Origin: Paramacrobiotus metropolitanus
Lineage: Eukaryota; Tardigrada; Eutardigrada; Parachela; Macrobiotidae
NCBI RefSeq assembly: GCF_019649055.1
Contig: NW_026570266.1
Coordinates: 744,001-808,000, forward strand
Direction: 5' to 3'
Length of the DNA: 64,000 nt
Part shown: piece by piece, positions 32,082 through 41,592 of the stretch
How positions within the stretch are numbered: the stretch's first letter is position 1
Layout: every line of letters starts with the position of its first letter
Notes under the pieces: generated by a model
Database searches by the model: none
Seen by the model: only the letters and a program-made list of their open reading frames with translations
Told to the model about the DNA's origin: nothing
Made by a program: the position numbers and the translations under genes

Positions 32082-34038
32082 GAATTCGCTTTTCGATTAC
32101 AGGATCCTTTTCCTGTTCGGCTCGATAATACTTAAAATTATCTTCGATTTCGTCATGTTCGGCTGGGTCGGTGATAGTGACGACTCGAATGGTCGGAGTA
32201 CTAAACTTCCGATCTTTCATGTCGTCCCAGTCGTCATCGTCGGCTGTTTCGACCGGTGGTCCGACTGGATGTCGGCTTAAAGCATCGGCATTGTCGCATT
32301 GTTTGCCCGGCCGATACTGAATAGTCATCTTGTGACTACTCAGTTGAAGTGCCCAACGGGTAAGGCGCCCGTTCAAGCCTTCTTTCCTCGACACAGAGCG
32401 TAACAAGTTTGTTAACGCTTGATGATCGGTTTGCACATAGAAATGTGAATATTCGATAAAGTGACGGAACTTACGGCATGCAAATACTACAGCCATACAT
32501 TCCAATTCGGTGATCGGATATTTACGTTCGGCATCAGTTAGGAGTTTGCTAGCGTAAACGATGGGATGACCATCCTGATGTAGGATAGCTCCTATCCCTA
32601 TTGTACTAGCATCACACTCGATAACTGTCGGCTTATTTGGGTCAAATTTGACCAAAACCGGTGCGTTAATCAACGCATTTTTCAAATCGACAAACTCGGC
32701 ATCATGTTCGGCTGTCCATTTGTTCTTCACATCGATTTCGCCCTTTAGCAAGCCATACATGGCTCGGGTTCGGCTAGCAAAGTCCTTAACGAACTTGCGA
32801 TAGTAGTTACATAGACCGAGGAAAGATCGGAGATCCTTCTCAGTTTGCGGCTTCGGATATTGTTGAATCGCGGAGATTTTCTCCGGATCGGTTTTGATTC
32901 CGGCTTTAGACACTATGTGTCCAAGGAAGTGCAACTCGGTTTCACCGACATGGCACTTGCTCGGCTTAAGCGTGAAGCCGACCTTTACGAGGCATTCACA
33001 CATTAGTCGGATTTTACGAATCAAATCGTCGAAATCCTTTGCGGCTACAATAATATCGTCTAAGTACGCAAAGATATTCTCATTGCGTACTCCTACAAGA
33101 GCCTTATTCATAGTCTCTTGGAATGTTGCCGGCCCATTGCACACACCAAAGGGCATGCGCAAAAATTCGAAAAGACCGTCTTGCGTTATAAACGCAGTCT
33201 TTTCAATTGAATCTTCGGCCATTTGTATTTGCCAGAACCCGGCATTACAATCGACGCCTACATAGTATTCATTATCGGCTACGGATTGAAGCAATTCATC
33301 CGGTGACGGCAAAGGGTAATTATTCTTTTTCGTTGCGTCATTCAACTTTATATAGTTGACACAGAAACGTGTGCCGATAGTACCGTCTGGATTCTTCTTA
33401 GAAGCCAGCACAACTGGGAAATACCAGTTGCTATTTGATCGCCGAATAATTCCTTTTTCGAGCATTTCTTTAACATGCTCTTCGATTATCTCCCGACCTC
33501 GCCAAGAGGTACGGTGCGGCTTACATTTAATCGGCGGGGAATCACCCGTATCGATGTGATGCTTCACAATTGTAACATCACCAAAAGGTCGGCGTTTAGT
33601 AGCGAATAGATCCGGATATTCGAGAAATACTTCCTTGATCTTCGCTATTTGTTCGGCTGTTAGCTTAGAATTAATCTTAAGCGTATCAACGGCTTCTCGG
33701 ATTTCTTGTTGTTCTTCCGGCGTTCGTTCGGCTAGTTTAACGGAATTAATACAGATCTCATCATCTTCTATCTCCTCGTACGGCTCGAGATAACCGATGA
33801 ATTGACCTTTCTTGATCGACTTTCGGCTGTTATGGAAATTGAACAATCCCAGTTCAAATTTCCCATTAGCGGGTCTTACGACACCTTCAATCGGCTTAAT
33901 ATGCCTCTCCATGTAGACATGTGGGCTCGGCAAGAACATAAACTTATCGGTCGAAAATTCTTCAGTTGGGTCGAATCGTGCTACTACTGCAGCCATATTT
34001 ATACCAGGATTGATTAGAATTTTATCGGTAGCGAACAC
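32047..34038 (-). CDS. Retrotransposon reverse transcriptase and RNase H
   Basis: 663 codons in the given range; the frame is open farther upstream, overlapping the protease end around 34,112. RT motifs in order: FRIDYRKLN-like FCVNYIKLNDATKKN, then LRMPFGVCNGPATFQ, the active site YLDDIIVAAKD (33,045-33,075), LKPSKC and LHFLGHIVS. The connection follows (CNYYRKFVKDFA), and RNase H has VIECDASTIGIGAIL, ELECMAVVFACRKFRHFI and VQTDHQALTNLL. Catalytic Asp/Glu residues look intact. The motif set and the RH-before-IN order are Ty3/gypsy type. Translation would need a +1 shift from protease to RT near a run of five C. The first residue here is a GTG, not a start. Confidence 0.95.
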   Translation of the reverse strand: MFATDKILINPGINMAAVVARFDPTEEFSTDKFMFLPSPHVYMERHIKPIEGVVRPANGKFELGLFNFHNSRKSIKKGQFIGYLEPYEEIEDDEICINSVKLAERTPEEQQEIREAVDTLKINSKLTAEQIAKIKEVFLEYPDLFATKRRPFGDVTIVKHHIDTGDSPPIKCKPHRTSWRGREIIEEHVKEMLEKGIIRRSNSNWYFPVVLASKKNPDGTIGTRFCVNYIKLNDATKKNNYPLPSPDELLQSVADNEYYVGVDCNAGFWQIQMAEDSIEKTAFITQDGLFEFLRMPFGVCNGPATFQETMNKALVGVRNENIFAYLDDIIVAAKDFDDLIRKIRLMCECLVKVGFTLKPSKCHVGETELHFLGHIVSKAGIKTDPEKISAIQQYPKPQTEKDLRSFLGLCNYYRKFVKDFASRTRAMYGLLKGEIDVKNKWTAEHDAEFVDLKNALINAPVLVKFDPNKPTVIECDASTIGIGAILHQDGHPIVYASKLLTDAERKYPITELECMAVVFACRKFRHFIEYSHFYVQTDHQALTNLLRSVSRKEGLNGRLTRWALQLSSHKMTIQYRPGKQCDNADALSRHPVGPPVETADDDDWDDMKDRKFSTPTIRVVTITDPAEHDEIEDNFKYYRAEQEKDPVIEKRIHALEGRAESTT

Positions 34039-34111
34039 CTTAATCGATTGGAGGCGTGGGCTACGAGAAGTAGATTCAATAGTAGGCGACTCAGAAAATT
34101 CCCAAGTCTTA

Positions 34112-35521
34112 TCAATAGCTGTGGGGGTCAGTTGACTGATCAGGTTCAGCTGATTCCCTATTATTCGGCGTAGATTCAGTATTTACTACCGGCTCTACAT
34201 TTGCAATGATTAGATTAGACGCGTCATAGGATTGAATATTGGGTAGAGTTTCGTTTAAATCTGGTACATTATTAGCTATAATAGTATCGGCATGATTCTG
34301 CTCGTTCGACTCGACGTTCGCATAATTACATGCGGCTTCACCGTTCGGCTTTGGTTGCGATCTACATTCTATAGTCGGTTCGTCTTTGCTGAACTCGATT
34401 ACCGACGCCATTGGGTGAAAATGTGCCCGAGGCGCTCGGTTAGCTTTAGTTATGCCTTCCAGTTCGGGAGGCATGTTATCCGGCTTATATTTCGGCTTTA
34501 ATCGATAGGGCAGCTTGACAGCTGATTCGGGTTTTAGTTTGATCATTCCTTCTAAATCGGCTCGCAAAACATATGGTACATTAAATTTGAAGTACTCAAA
34601 TGCTTCCTTCAACTTCTCTTGTTTCTCTAGCATCAAGAGATACTCGGCTGTGAAAGCGGAATCTAGATTATTCGCAATTTGTTGGGCTTCCTTAGGACTA
34701 ATGCCTGAAATCGGCGTACTGTCGTCTCCTAAGACAAGAATATCTTGTCGGGTTTTATAAAACAATTTCGTCAGTTCTTGTACTTCGGATACAAAAACTC
34801 GATATTCTTGCCATAATTTAGCAAACGACTTTCTAGGCGGCGGTAGTTTAATTTTCCTTTTGCTCGTGGCCTTTGCCACGGGTATCGGAACAATTTCGGC
34901 TTTAGGGGTCGGCTCTTTAAGAATATCAATAGCATTAATAGTTGGTTCCGATGCCACGCGTATCGGAACAATTTCTTGAATAGTGTTCGGCTTTATAGAT
35001 TCAATAGTTAATGGATCGGCTATAAGAGTATTAATCCTACGGATCCATTGTACTTCATTATTACGGACACCAAAGGTAGTACCGGCCAAGAAGTCTTGAC
35101 CTAGTAGTACTTTAGTGTCATCGACGGTCGGCTTAATATAGAAAGAATGGTTAATTAGTTCGCCAAATATTTTTACGGGTACCGTGCAGTAGTGGGTTAC
35201 TAAAAATCCACACATACCACCGATTCCTCTAATGTTTAACGGCTTAACTAACGGTAGTTTTTCTAATTTCAGTTCGTCAACGAACTCATTCGAGATGAGT
35301 GACGTCTCGGCTCCAGTGGCGACCATAACCATAACGGTTGTGCCTAAGATACGTGCCCACACCATTAACGGTGGCGCCCGCTTCGGCTCTTTAGTTGAAT
35401 CGACTTTAGAATCATCAATATTGATTTCGTTTATAATCGGCTCATTTAGTTCGATCGCTTCGGTGATTCGGATACCACTAATAGTTATTATTTCAGTAGT
35501 ATCCGGCATTTCACCAGGCAA
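34112..35521 (-). CDS. Retrotransposon protease region (catalytic Asp replaced by Ala)
   Basis: Frame -1 relative to gag, overlapping the gag end, and open to 34112. It contains an aspartic-protease fold: VMVMVATGAETSLIS at the active-site loop, LNIRGIGG in the flap region and KVLLGQDFL, the conserved I/L-L-G-x-D-F end. The active site of this family is D-(S/T)-G; here it is A-T-G, with codon GCC at 35320-35318, one base from GAC. Unless another copy supplies activity, Gag-Pol would not be processed. The following roughly 330 residues are Lys/Pro/Ile-rich with a helical stretch (KEAQQIANNLDSAFTAEY) and no dUTPase-like motif; they lie where a spacer to RT is normal. Confidence 0.85.
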   Translation of the reverse strand: MPGEMPDTTEIITISGIRITEAIELNEPIINEINIDDSKVDSTKEPKRAPPLMVWARILGTTVMVMVATGAETSLISNEFVDELKLEKLPLVKPLNIRGIGGMCGFLVTHYCTVPVKIFGELINHSFYIKPTVDDTKVLLGQDFLAGTTFGVRNNEVQWIRRINTLIADPLTIESIKPNTIQEIVPIRVASEPTINAIDILKEPTPKAEIVPIPVAKATSKRKIKLPPPRKSFAKLWQEYRVFVSEVQELTKLFYKTRQDILVLGDDSTPISGISPKEAQQIANNLDSAFTAEYLLMLEKQEKLKEAFEYFKFNVPYVLRADLEGMIKLKPESAVKLPYRLKPKYKPDNMPPELEGITKANRAPRAHFHPMASVIEFSKDEPTIECRSQPKPNGEAACNYANVESNEQNHADTIIANNVPDLNETLPNIQSYDASNLIIANVEPVVNTESTPNNRESAEPDQSTDPHSY

Positions 35522-35541
35522 CCGGGGAGTACTGCCGGAAT

Positions 35542-38010
35542 TTACTCCCCGTTGTCGTTTTCCTGGCTACTTGCTGATGCGGCATATTCATTTTGTTTCG
35601 GCGGCGGTGACTGTGACGTCGGCCTTGGACCGTTCGGTCGGCCTTGGCCTTGGACACGCGACTGTGAGTTGTTTCGGGAGCGGCCGCTGTTAGGCGTGCC
35701 CGCTCCACTACCGGCTTGGCTTCGGCTCCGGAAATCCCGGGCGTACCGGCGATTCCCCGTAACCGGATCGTGATACGACAAATAGATTGGATTTTCGGTT
35801 CGGGGAACGTCTTTAAACTGACATGCCTCAAAGTAGTGCCCGCAAACATCGCACTGCTGGCAGTACTCAACGACTCGGCCGTTTCTCATCGGCTTCTCCA
35901 ACCGTGGGGTCCGGTCAGTATTCTCGGGAATACGTCCGGCGTTCTCGGCCCACAGCTGGGAACGATTCGACTGTTGATTATTGTTATTACTACCGGCTGG
36001 TCTAACGTTACTATTACTGTTGGCATTACTTGCCGGCCTAACATTACCATTGCCATTATTAGGTGGTCGGTAAGGTCGGCGATTATTCCCATTATTGGGA
36101 CGCGGCGGGCTAGCAGCTGCTGCCGCATAGCTCACCGGCTTCAACTGGGTCTGTACCGTACGAACGGTCACAGAGTCGGCGTCTTGGTTCTTACGTTTAC
36201 TGCCGACTGGAATCACATACTTTTCGGGATTACTCGCCGTCAAGTAGCGAATCTTCTCCAGGAATTCTTCCGGCGTACGAGGATCCATGCCCTCGATTTT
36301 GTCATGCAAGGTTGCATGCGACTTAATACCCTTCATTAGAAAGGTCACAAATTGATCCGGCGTACCGGCATAACCGGCCTTATCTCTCAGCGTCATCATC
36401 GCCTGAAAGAAACTCTCAAGCGATTCCTGACCTGGACGGTATGTTCGGTTCGTGAGTTCGGACAACGCATTTACAGAGCGTCTGGTATCACCGAACCGCG
36501 CAACCAATTGGTTACGCCACTCCCGGTACGTAGTCGGCTTATTCGGGGACGTGAGCAGGCCGTTGTACCAGATTACTGCCTCGTCCTTTAGACAGTACGT
36601 TATTTCGGCTATCTTGCGCTCATCGCTAACCCATCGGTTTTCTTTTGCGGCTTGCTCAAACTTGATAAGAAAACTATCAATGTCTTCTTTACTGCCATTG
36701 TACGACGGCCTAGGGACCGGCTGTCGTATGGCATCGGCTAGGTCGGCTTTCCTAATTGGACTATTGGTTCGGCTCGTACATTTGTTTAACTTACGCAGTT
36801 CATCCCTCAGAGCGTCGCAAATTGCCATCGCTTCGATCTGGGATACCTGTTGTCGGCTAATATGATCTATTGTTGGGGCCGGCTCCATGCGGGAGTGCAT
36901 GGTCTCGGTCTGGCCAGTACGCATTCGCGTGGCCGGCCGTTCTTCATATTCGATTTGATTTTCGGCGGCAGCCACCATCTGCTGGTGCGTTGTCAGTAGG
37001 CTGTTGTATCTATCGGCTAATACATTAAACTCCGACCGGACTCTTTCATTTGGCTCTTGCAGCTTAGAGATCGAAATGAGTCGGTCGTTCGACTCCGTAC
37101 TCAACTTCCCGTTCTCTTGTATAGCTTCGAGATACTGATTGCGGAAGTTAGTCGACGAATCCTTTTCGGATTTTAGTTCGGCTTTTAGCTGTTTAATTAT
37201 ATTATCGCGTTCGACGACTTTGGCTCCAAGCCCTACAGCGGCTTTATTCGCCTGGTTATGGGCGCCTTTGGCAGTCCGTAACTGCTCATTTAAATTGTCC
37301 TGGTCGGCTGTCATATCGCAAATCGTTTTGTTACGCTTTGCGATAAGCTGTTCGGCTTTATCAAGTCGAATCCTAAGATCCGAGACTTGATTTTGCAGTT
37401 CTACCACTGTATCGGTAGCTTGCATTAAAAGGCTCATACGAGGCCCTTTCTCTCCTGTCGGTTGTATCGGCGGGATTTTTAAAACCGGCGTCAGATCCTT
37501 TCCCAAAACCTTCTCAATGAGGCTTGGACTGGAATGCGCCTTCGGCAATAACGGTACTACCGTTGTCGGCTCGTTATCGTCTTCGTCCGAGGAGTCGGTC
37601 GACTCCTTGGACTCTGGTTCGCTAACGTTAATCAGCGATACCGATGATTTGGTCGACGTTGTCGACTCTGTTATACTATCGACTCTTTCTAAACTCGGCT
37701 GCGTCTCTACTTCAATCATTGCCTCGTTCAGGTCCTTAGGAACCATTGGCGAGGCCGGCTGTTCTACCGACTCTGGTACTGGTAGATCGGCTAATGGTGC
37801 TCTTTTCGGCTTTCGTTTATTTGTTTGTAGTACCTGATGTACTACCTCATCGCCACCGGCTACTATCTGTTTCGCCTTCCCGCGGGTAACATTGCGGGCT
37901 GCGTTATCATTTATTTCTGTTTCTTTCGGCTGATTTCGAATTAATCGGTCGGCTGTTCGTAAAAGATTATTAGCGAACTGCTTCGCTTTATTTACTGGTG
38001 TTCGTTCCAT
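35542..38010 (-). CDS. gag: Retrotransposon gag polyprotein
   Basis: 822 codons from ATG 38010 (MERTPVNKAK); the frame is open for 22 more codons upstream but without ATG. A Ser/Thr/Glu-rich N-terminal part is followed by a long coiled coil (about residues 204-344, VELQNQVSDLRIRLDKAEQL) and then a retrotransposon capsid domain (about 437-580). That domain has YNGSKEDIDSFLIKFEQAAK, AVIWYNGLL, EWRNQLVARFGD and RPGQESLESFFQAMM. After an Asn/Arg-rich linker comes a CCHC zinc knuckle, CQQCDVCGHYFEAC (residues 717-730, 35862-35821), matching CX2CX4HX4C exactly. The tail is Gly/Arg/Ser/Gln-rich. Capsid plus knuckle identify Gag; the large coiled-coil N-terminus makes it much longer than typical Ty3 Gag. 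The stop at 35542-35544 lies inside the open protease frame, so a -1 shift would give Gag-Pol. Confidence 0.9.
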   Translation of the reverse strand: MERTPVNKAKQFANNLLRTADRLIRNQPKETEINDNAARNVTRGKAKQIVAGGDEVVHQVLQTNKRKPKRAPLADLPVPESVEQPASPMVPKDLNEAMIEVETQPSLERVDSITESTTSTKSSVSLINVSEPESKESTDSSDEDDNEPTTVVPLLPKAHSSPSLIEKVLGKDLTPVLKIPPIQPTGEKGPRMSLLMQATDTVVELQNQVSDLRIRLDKAEQLIAKRNKTICDMTADQDNLNEQLRTAKGAHNQANKAAVGLGAKVVERDNIIKQLKAELKSEKDSSTNFRNQYLEAIQENGKLSTESNDRLISISKLQEPNERVRSEFNVLADRYNSLLTTHQQMVAAAENQIEYEERPATRMRTGQTETMHSRMEPAPTIDHISRQQVSQIEAMAICDALRDELRKLNKCTSRTNSPIRKADLADAIRQPVPRPSYNGSKEDIDSFLIKFEQAAKENRWVSDERKIAEITYCLKDEAVIWYNGLLTSPNKPTTYREWRNQLVARFGDTRRSVNALSELTNRTYRPGQESLESFFQAMMTLRDKAGYAGTPDQFVTFLMKGIKSHATLHDKIEGMDPRTPEEFLEKIRYLTASNPEKYVIPVGSKRKNQDADSVTVRTVQTQLKPVSYAAAAASPPRPNNGNNRRPYRPPNNGNGNVRPASNANSNSNVRPAGSNNNNQQSNRSQLWAENAGRIPENTDRTPRLEKPMRNGRVVEYCQQCDVCGHYFEACQFKDVPRTENPIYLSYHDPVTGNRRYARDFRSRSQAGSGAGTPNSGRSRNNSQSRVQGQGRPNGPRPTSQSPPPKQNEYAASASSQENDNGE

Positions 38011-39830
38011 ATCGGCGATATTATCGAAAAATAATCGATAATTATTACGATTATATTCTAATAACAAATACGGCAAATCAAATGGCGGATCGTTATCTAT
38101 TTCCCATAAATGGGTCGGTGTATAATCGACTAAGTCGCAAAATGACTTGCGATTAAAGTGAAAAGCAAATCGTCGATGAATTTCGGCAATTGTTATTACG
38201 TTTGATTACTGGTGTCGGTTTCAACACTCTATACTTTGTACTGATATGATCGGCATTCCATAGATTTCAATACTTTAGTTATTAAAATAAATCAATAACT
38301 GGGTAGCAATATACTTTCGGCTTTCCCTTGTTCGGTTTGTCTCCAGCTAGAAGGTTGATAAACCTTCTCGCTGTCCGGCAAATCAGGCCCAGATGACCCT
38401 TCAAGTTTGCGATAAAAATCTGCAATGCCAATCCGGCTGATTCAGCGAAAGTACAGCGGTTAAACCCCAGTATTTCACTGAGAATAATGATAGAAATAAT
38501 TTCGGTTATTCGGCTTGTGCTATACAAACCGTTTGGAATTATTGATACAATTCCAGCGGTTCATCAACAATAGTACGGCTGTCAATTTCATTAATTCACC
38601 GAAATTGTCTTCGGAAATTAACTGAAATGATTTCGGTAGCGTTTAAAATTACGGTCGATAATTTGATTAAATTATCAGCGGTTTCCGACTTCCTTCACTG
38701 GGTCACCAGTGGAAGGTAAATTCCACGATTTTCGGCTTGTCTTAATTCTAATATTTCTACCAGAATTAAAGTTTAAACAGTGAGATCGAAAAGGCGATAC
38801 GACACGACAATTTCGAATTAAAATTCGAATAGATTTTACGGCAAAAACCCAATATTTCCGCCGTAATTCTGGTGGAGTTTCTACGGCTGTTTCGGTTGCT
38901 TTTGGTTACGATTTCGGTTACGGCTTGTACTTCTGGTTATTTCAACCAGAAATATTTCGACAATTCAATATATGTATTTCTACTAAAATAAGGTTCGATA
39001 GAACGATATCAAAACGATATTATACGGCAATATCGAATGGTAATTCGATTAGGTTTTAATGGTGAAAACCCGTTAATTTCGACGGGTTTTTCTACGACAA
39101 TCCCGAGGAAATTTCGGCTTGTAAATCTAGTTATTTTAACCAGAATTAATTCGGCAATTTATGGCATAATTTTACGGTAGATATCAACGATTTCCGACGG
39201 TAATTGGTAGCGGCGTACATGCTTAAAAAACACTAACGCAACTACAGTAAACGGCAGTGAAATACGGTAGTTTCCTCAAACTACCGTTCGACAAAATATC
39301 GGTAAAACTCCAGAAAAACTTCTAGAGATTAACGGCAAAACTTTCTAGAAATAATCTAGAATTTATCGGCTGGTTGTTTGCTATTGCAAACACGGCTTAC
39401 CTGCTGACTGCTGAACGACGCGACGACGTGAGACGACGCTGTTGCTGTCTTGCTTCGGAGACTCGTTTCCGAATGCAGGATCGTTTCTTCGCTCCCCGCT
39501 TGGTTGCGGCAATATCACCGATGTGTGGGCTTGCTCCTGGTGCGGAAGAGAGACGGTTATCGGCGGATGGCGACGGGGGATCGTTGCAGGAACTCCGCGT
39601 TGTCGGGTAACTGCTGTGGGTCTCCCTCGTCGAGGCTGTACGGCCGTATCCAACGCTTCGCTGTAGGCGGAGTGCTGAATCCGGTAGGCCGATACAGGAA
39701 ATCTCGGCTGCGCGCGCAGTTTATTTCAGCACGGTTTAAAGTGCAGAAAATCGGCTATTTGTGGCTCACGAGGCAAAGTGCCTGTTCGCCAATCGACAAA
39801 ACACTCTAATACAGGGATGCGGAAGATCGA
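38011..39830 (-). other. Retrotransposon 5' leader
   Basis: About 1.8 kb between primer-binding site and gag with no long open frame in the element sense. It is very rich in CGGC(T/A) on the plus strand (GCCG on the element strand) in AT-rich context. Packaging signals and a splice donor would be expected here, but I could not identify them. Confidence 0.6.
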
Positions 39831-39848
39831 ACCCGCAAATCTCCACCA
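39831..39848 (-). other. Primer-binding site
   Basis: The first bases after the 5' LTR on the element strand are TGGTGGAGATTTGCGGGT, with no spacer. Its complement ends ATCTCCACCA, which from memory resembles the 3' end of animal tRNA-Ala; the match beyond about 10 bases is poor, so the tRNA is uncertain. Confidence 0.6.
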
Positions 39849-40174
39849 TGAAAGCACGCTGTGTGCGTGGCACAGAAACGTGGACGACTCTAGCGTGCTA
39901 CCAAACAGATCTTTATTAAAATGACAATTTTAATAAAGGCAATGAAGCCCGACTAATTATGAAATCATCCGCAGGATGATATCCAAGCCCAGATGGGAGC
40001 AAACAGGAAAACACAGGTCGACCAGTCAAGATATTCTTGGCTGGGAGAAGGCTAAATCACGGAATGAGACTGTGCATTTTAATGCACAGTCGAATATCGA
40101 AAAAACAGACCGGAGAGACGGTGCGGCATCCACGCAGCCCCACTATCGTGGGCGGTGGCACCGGCCTCCTAGCA
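39849..40174 (-). repeat. 5' LTR of the large retrotransposon
   Basis: 326 bp, TG...CA, two substitutions from the 3' LTR (39984 C versus T, 40153 C versus T). It has the same perfect hairpins (39911-39922/39927-39938 and 40068-40078/40081-40091). CATG follows at 40175-40178. Confidence 0.95.
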
Positions 40175-40178
40175 CATG

Positions 40179-41132
40179 TATTACAATTTTAAGAAGCTAA
40201 AAGGGATCTACATTCGCAACGTTATTGCATGACGTATAGGACATGCAGGTACTCGTATGTATAGGACATGCAGGCCGCTTGCAGTATCGTTGCATTCTTT
40301 TTATTGATCCATTAGCGTCCTTTAGCAAAGGTGCACTGATTAAAGAAAGTGTGCCAGTGCATCGACCACATTCTTGCGTCTTTTATGTTTCTTGGATAAC
40401 CGGAATGTTTTTGTTCTATATGCTTCTTGGGTGTCTTAAGACTTCATTGTCCGTTTCGTAAGATTTCTTTCACAATTTCCTTGCTGTCTTTGGCCACTCA
40501 GATTTCTTTGAGCCTTATTTAGTTTTAGAATATTTCGAAGATTTAGATTGTGCTGAGACGTGTCTTATGTCGTAGTGATCTATGCCGATATATGAATAAG
40601 CCGAAAAATGGTGGCGTCCCACGTTATTATATTAAAGTACTGCAGCTGAGTCTAGACGCTTGACCGTTCGAACAGTTAAACAGAACTAAACAAAAAAAAA
40701 TACATTAACCGGAAGCAAAATTTTATTGCAGAAATTTAATTAAATCAAAATTTAGCGCAGAAGTTTGGGCTTTGTATTGATATTTACAGTAGGTAAACAG
40801 TAACACACTATGCTGCGGAGTTAACAAATTTATGCTTAATAATACAACGAAAAGTTAGGTGCATAATGGAAATAATCTAATACATGATTGTTTAACGTGC
40901 TTCCATGCGTATTGCGCCAAGTTCAGCAACTTTACAGAAAGCAAATATTTCATAGTCTAATCAACATCTAGTTTCAGATTAAGCTAATAAGGTAATAAGG
41001 AATGCGTATAACAAAAATTCCTAACTGATTAGAGTAAGCAGATATGCAAGCGGTGAGTTGGACGTCTTAATTAGCATGCCGTGGGAAAAACCCTTTTCAG
41101 TCAGATAAGGCGGACAACCGAGATGAAGCGCG
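40179..41132. other. No gene recognised; HPC-unit flank
   Basis: A short duplicated phrase (TATAGGACATGCAG) occurs near 40,237 and 40,259. From about 40,800 the sequence resembles 21,560-22,300, the flank of HPC 1. No exon was found. Confidence 0.5.
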
Positions 41133-41446
41133 TTAAACACCCGAGGAGCCCTTGCTGTAGCAAGGATGGTCTGACATTGGCCACGACGCATTTTGCACTC
41201 TGGGCTTCCAACGGGGATAAGGTTCCAACACGGTCGGTGGGTCGCAGTAGTACAACCAGCCATGGCAGCAATCGGGTTGGGGTGGCAACGCTGCCCCAGG
41301 ACGACCTACCACTTGAGCCACCCACTACAGTAGACAGACGGCGACAAACTTTGATAGTGGGTTTTAAAAACAGCAACCCGACTGCCAACTTACCGTATAG
41401 CACACCAGCAAACAAAGGTCGCAACAATCGCGGCTTTTGGGTTCAT
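41133..41446 (-). pseudogene. HPC-family member 2, signal exon frameshifted
   Basis: Exon 2 (41324-41133, 192 nt, the same length as in HPC 1) is open and well conserved: PQPDCCHGWLYYC, PYPRWKPRVQNASWPMS and DHPCYSKG. Exon 1 (41446-41394) is 53 nt against 54 in HPC 1: one G is missing in the middle of the signal peptide. The hydrophobic reading is lost and the splice to exon 2 is out of phase. The Foldback element begins at 41,471, only 25 bp upstream of the ATG, so its promoter has also been displaced. Probably a recent pseudogene. Confidence 0.65.
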
Positions 41447-41563
41447 GATGGAATGTCCACTATTCTAGATGGCCAGGGTCAAAAAGAGGGAGGAATTTTG
41501 AGAGGGAGGAATTTCTGCGTGGTCAAAAAGAGGGAGGAATTTTTTCGAAGTTCAAATGAAGTA

Positions 41564-41592
41564 CTCGGGGACCTCGAACCCGGGTCCCCGAG
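41564..41592. repeat. Arm-module hairpin
   Basis: CTCGGGGACC (41564-41573) and GGTCCCCGAG (41583-41592) form a perfect 10-bp stem around 9 nt. Variants recur in other arm modules (for example near 41,770 and 46,655), so each arm can fold locally as well as with the opposite arm. Confidence 0.7.

Larger units (their letters stand above)
23803..40174 (-). mobile_element. 16.4-kb Ty3/gypsy-like LTR retrotransposon with extra ORFs
   Basis: Complete element on the minus strand. Two 326-bp LTRs (23803-24128 and 39849-40174), each TG...CA, differ at only two positions (23938/39984 and 24107/40153). CATG flanks both ends (23799-23802, 40175-40178), a 4-bp target duplication as expected for Ty3/gypsy integrases. 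A TGG-starting primer-binding site abuts the 5' LTR. Order from the 5' end: leader (about 1.8 kb), gag, protease, RT-RNase H, integrase, then three further coding regions. PR-RT-RH-IN order defines the superfamily. At 16.4 kb it is about three times the usual length of Ty3/gypsy elements. Low LTR divergence indicates recent insertion, yet pol changes frame repeatedly and the protease Asp is lost. It inserted between two HPC-gene copies. Confidence 0.95.

Noticed and set aside
39374-39809. Overlapping GC-rich frames on both strands in the retrotransposon leader
   Set aside because: All are short, Arg/Gly-rich by composition and lie next to the primer-binding site in untranslated leader.
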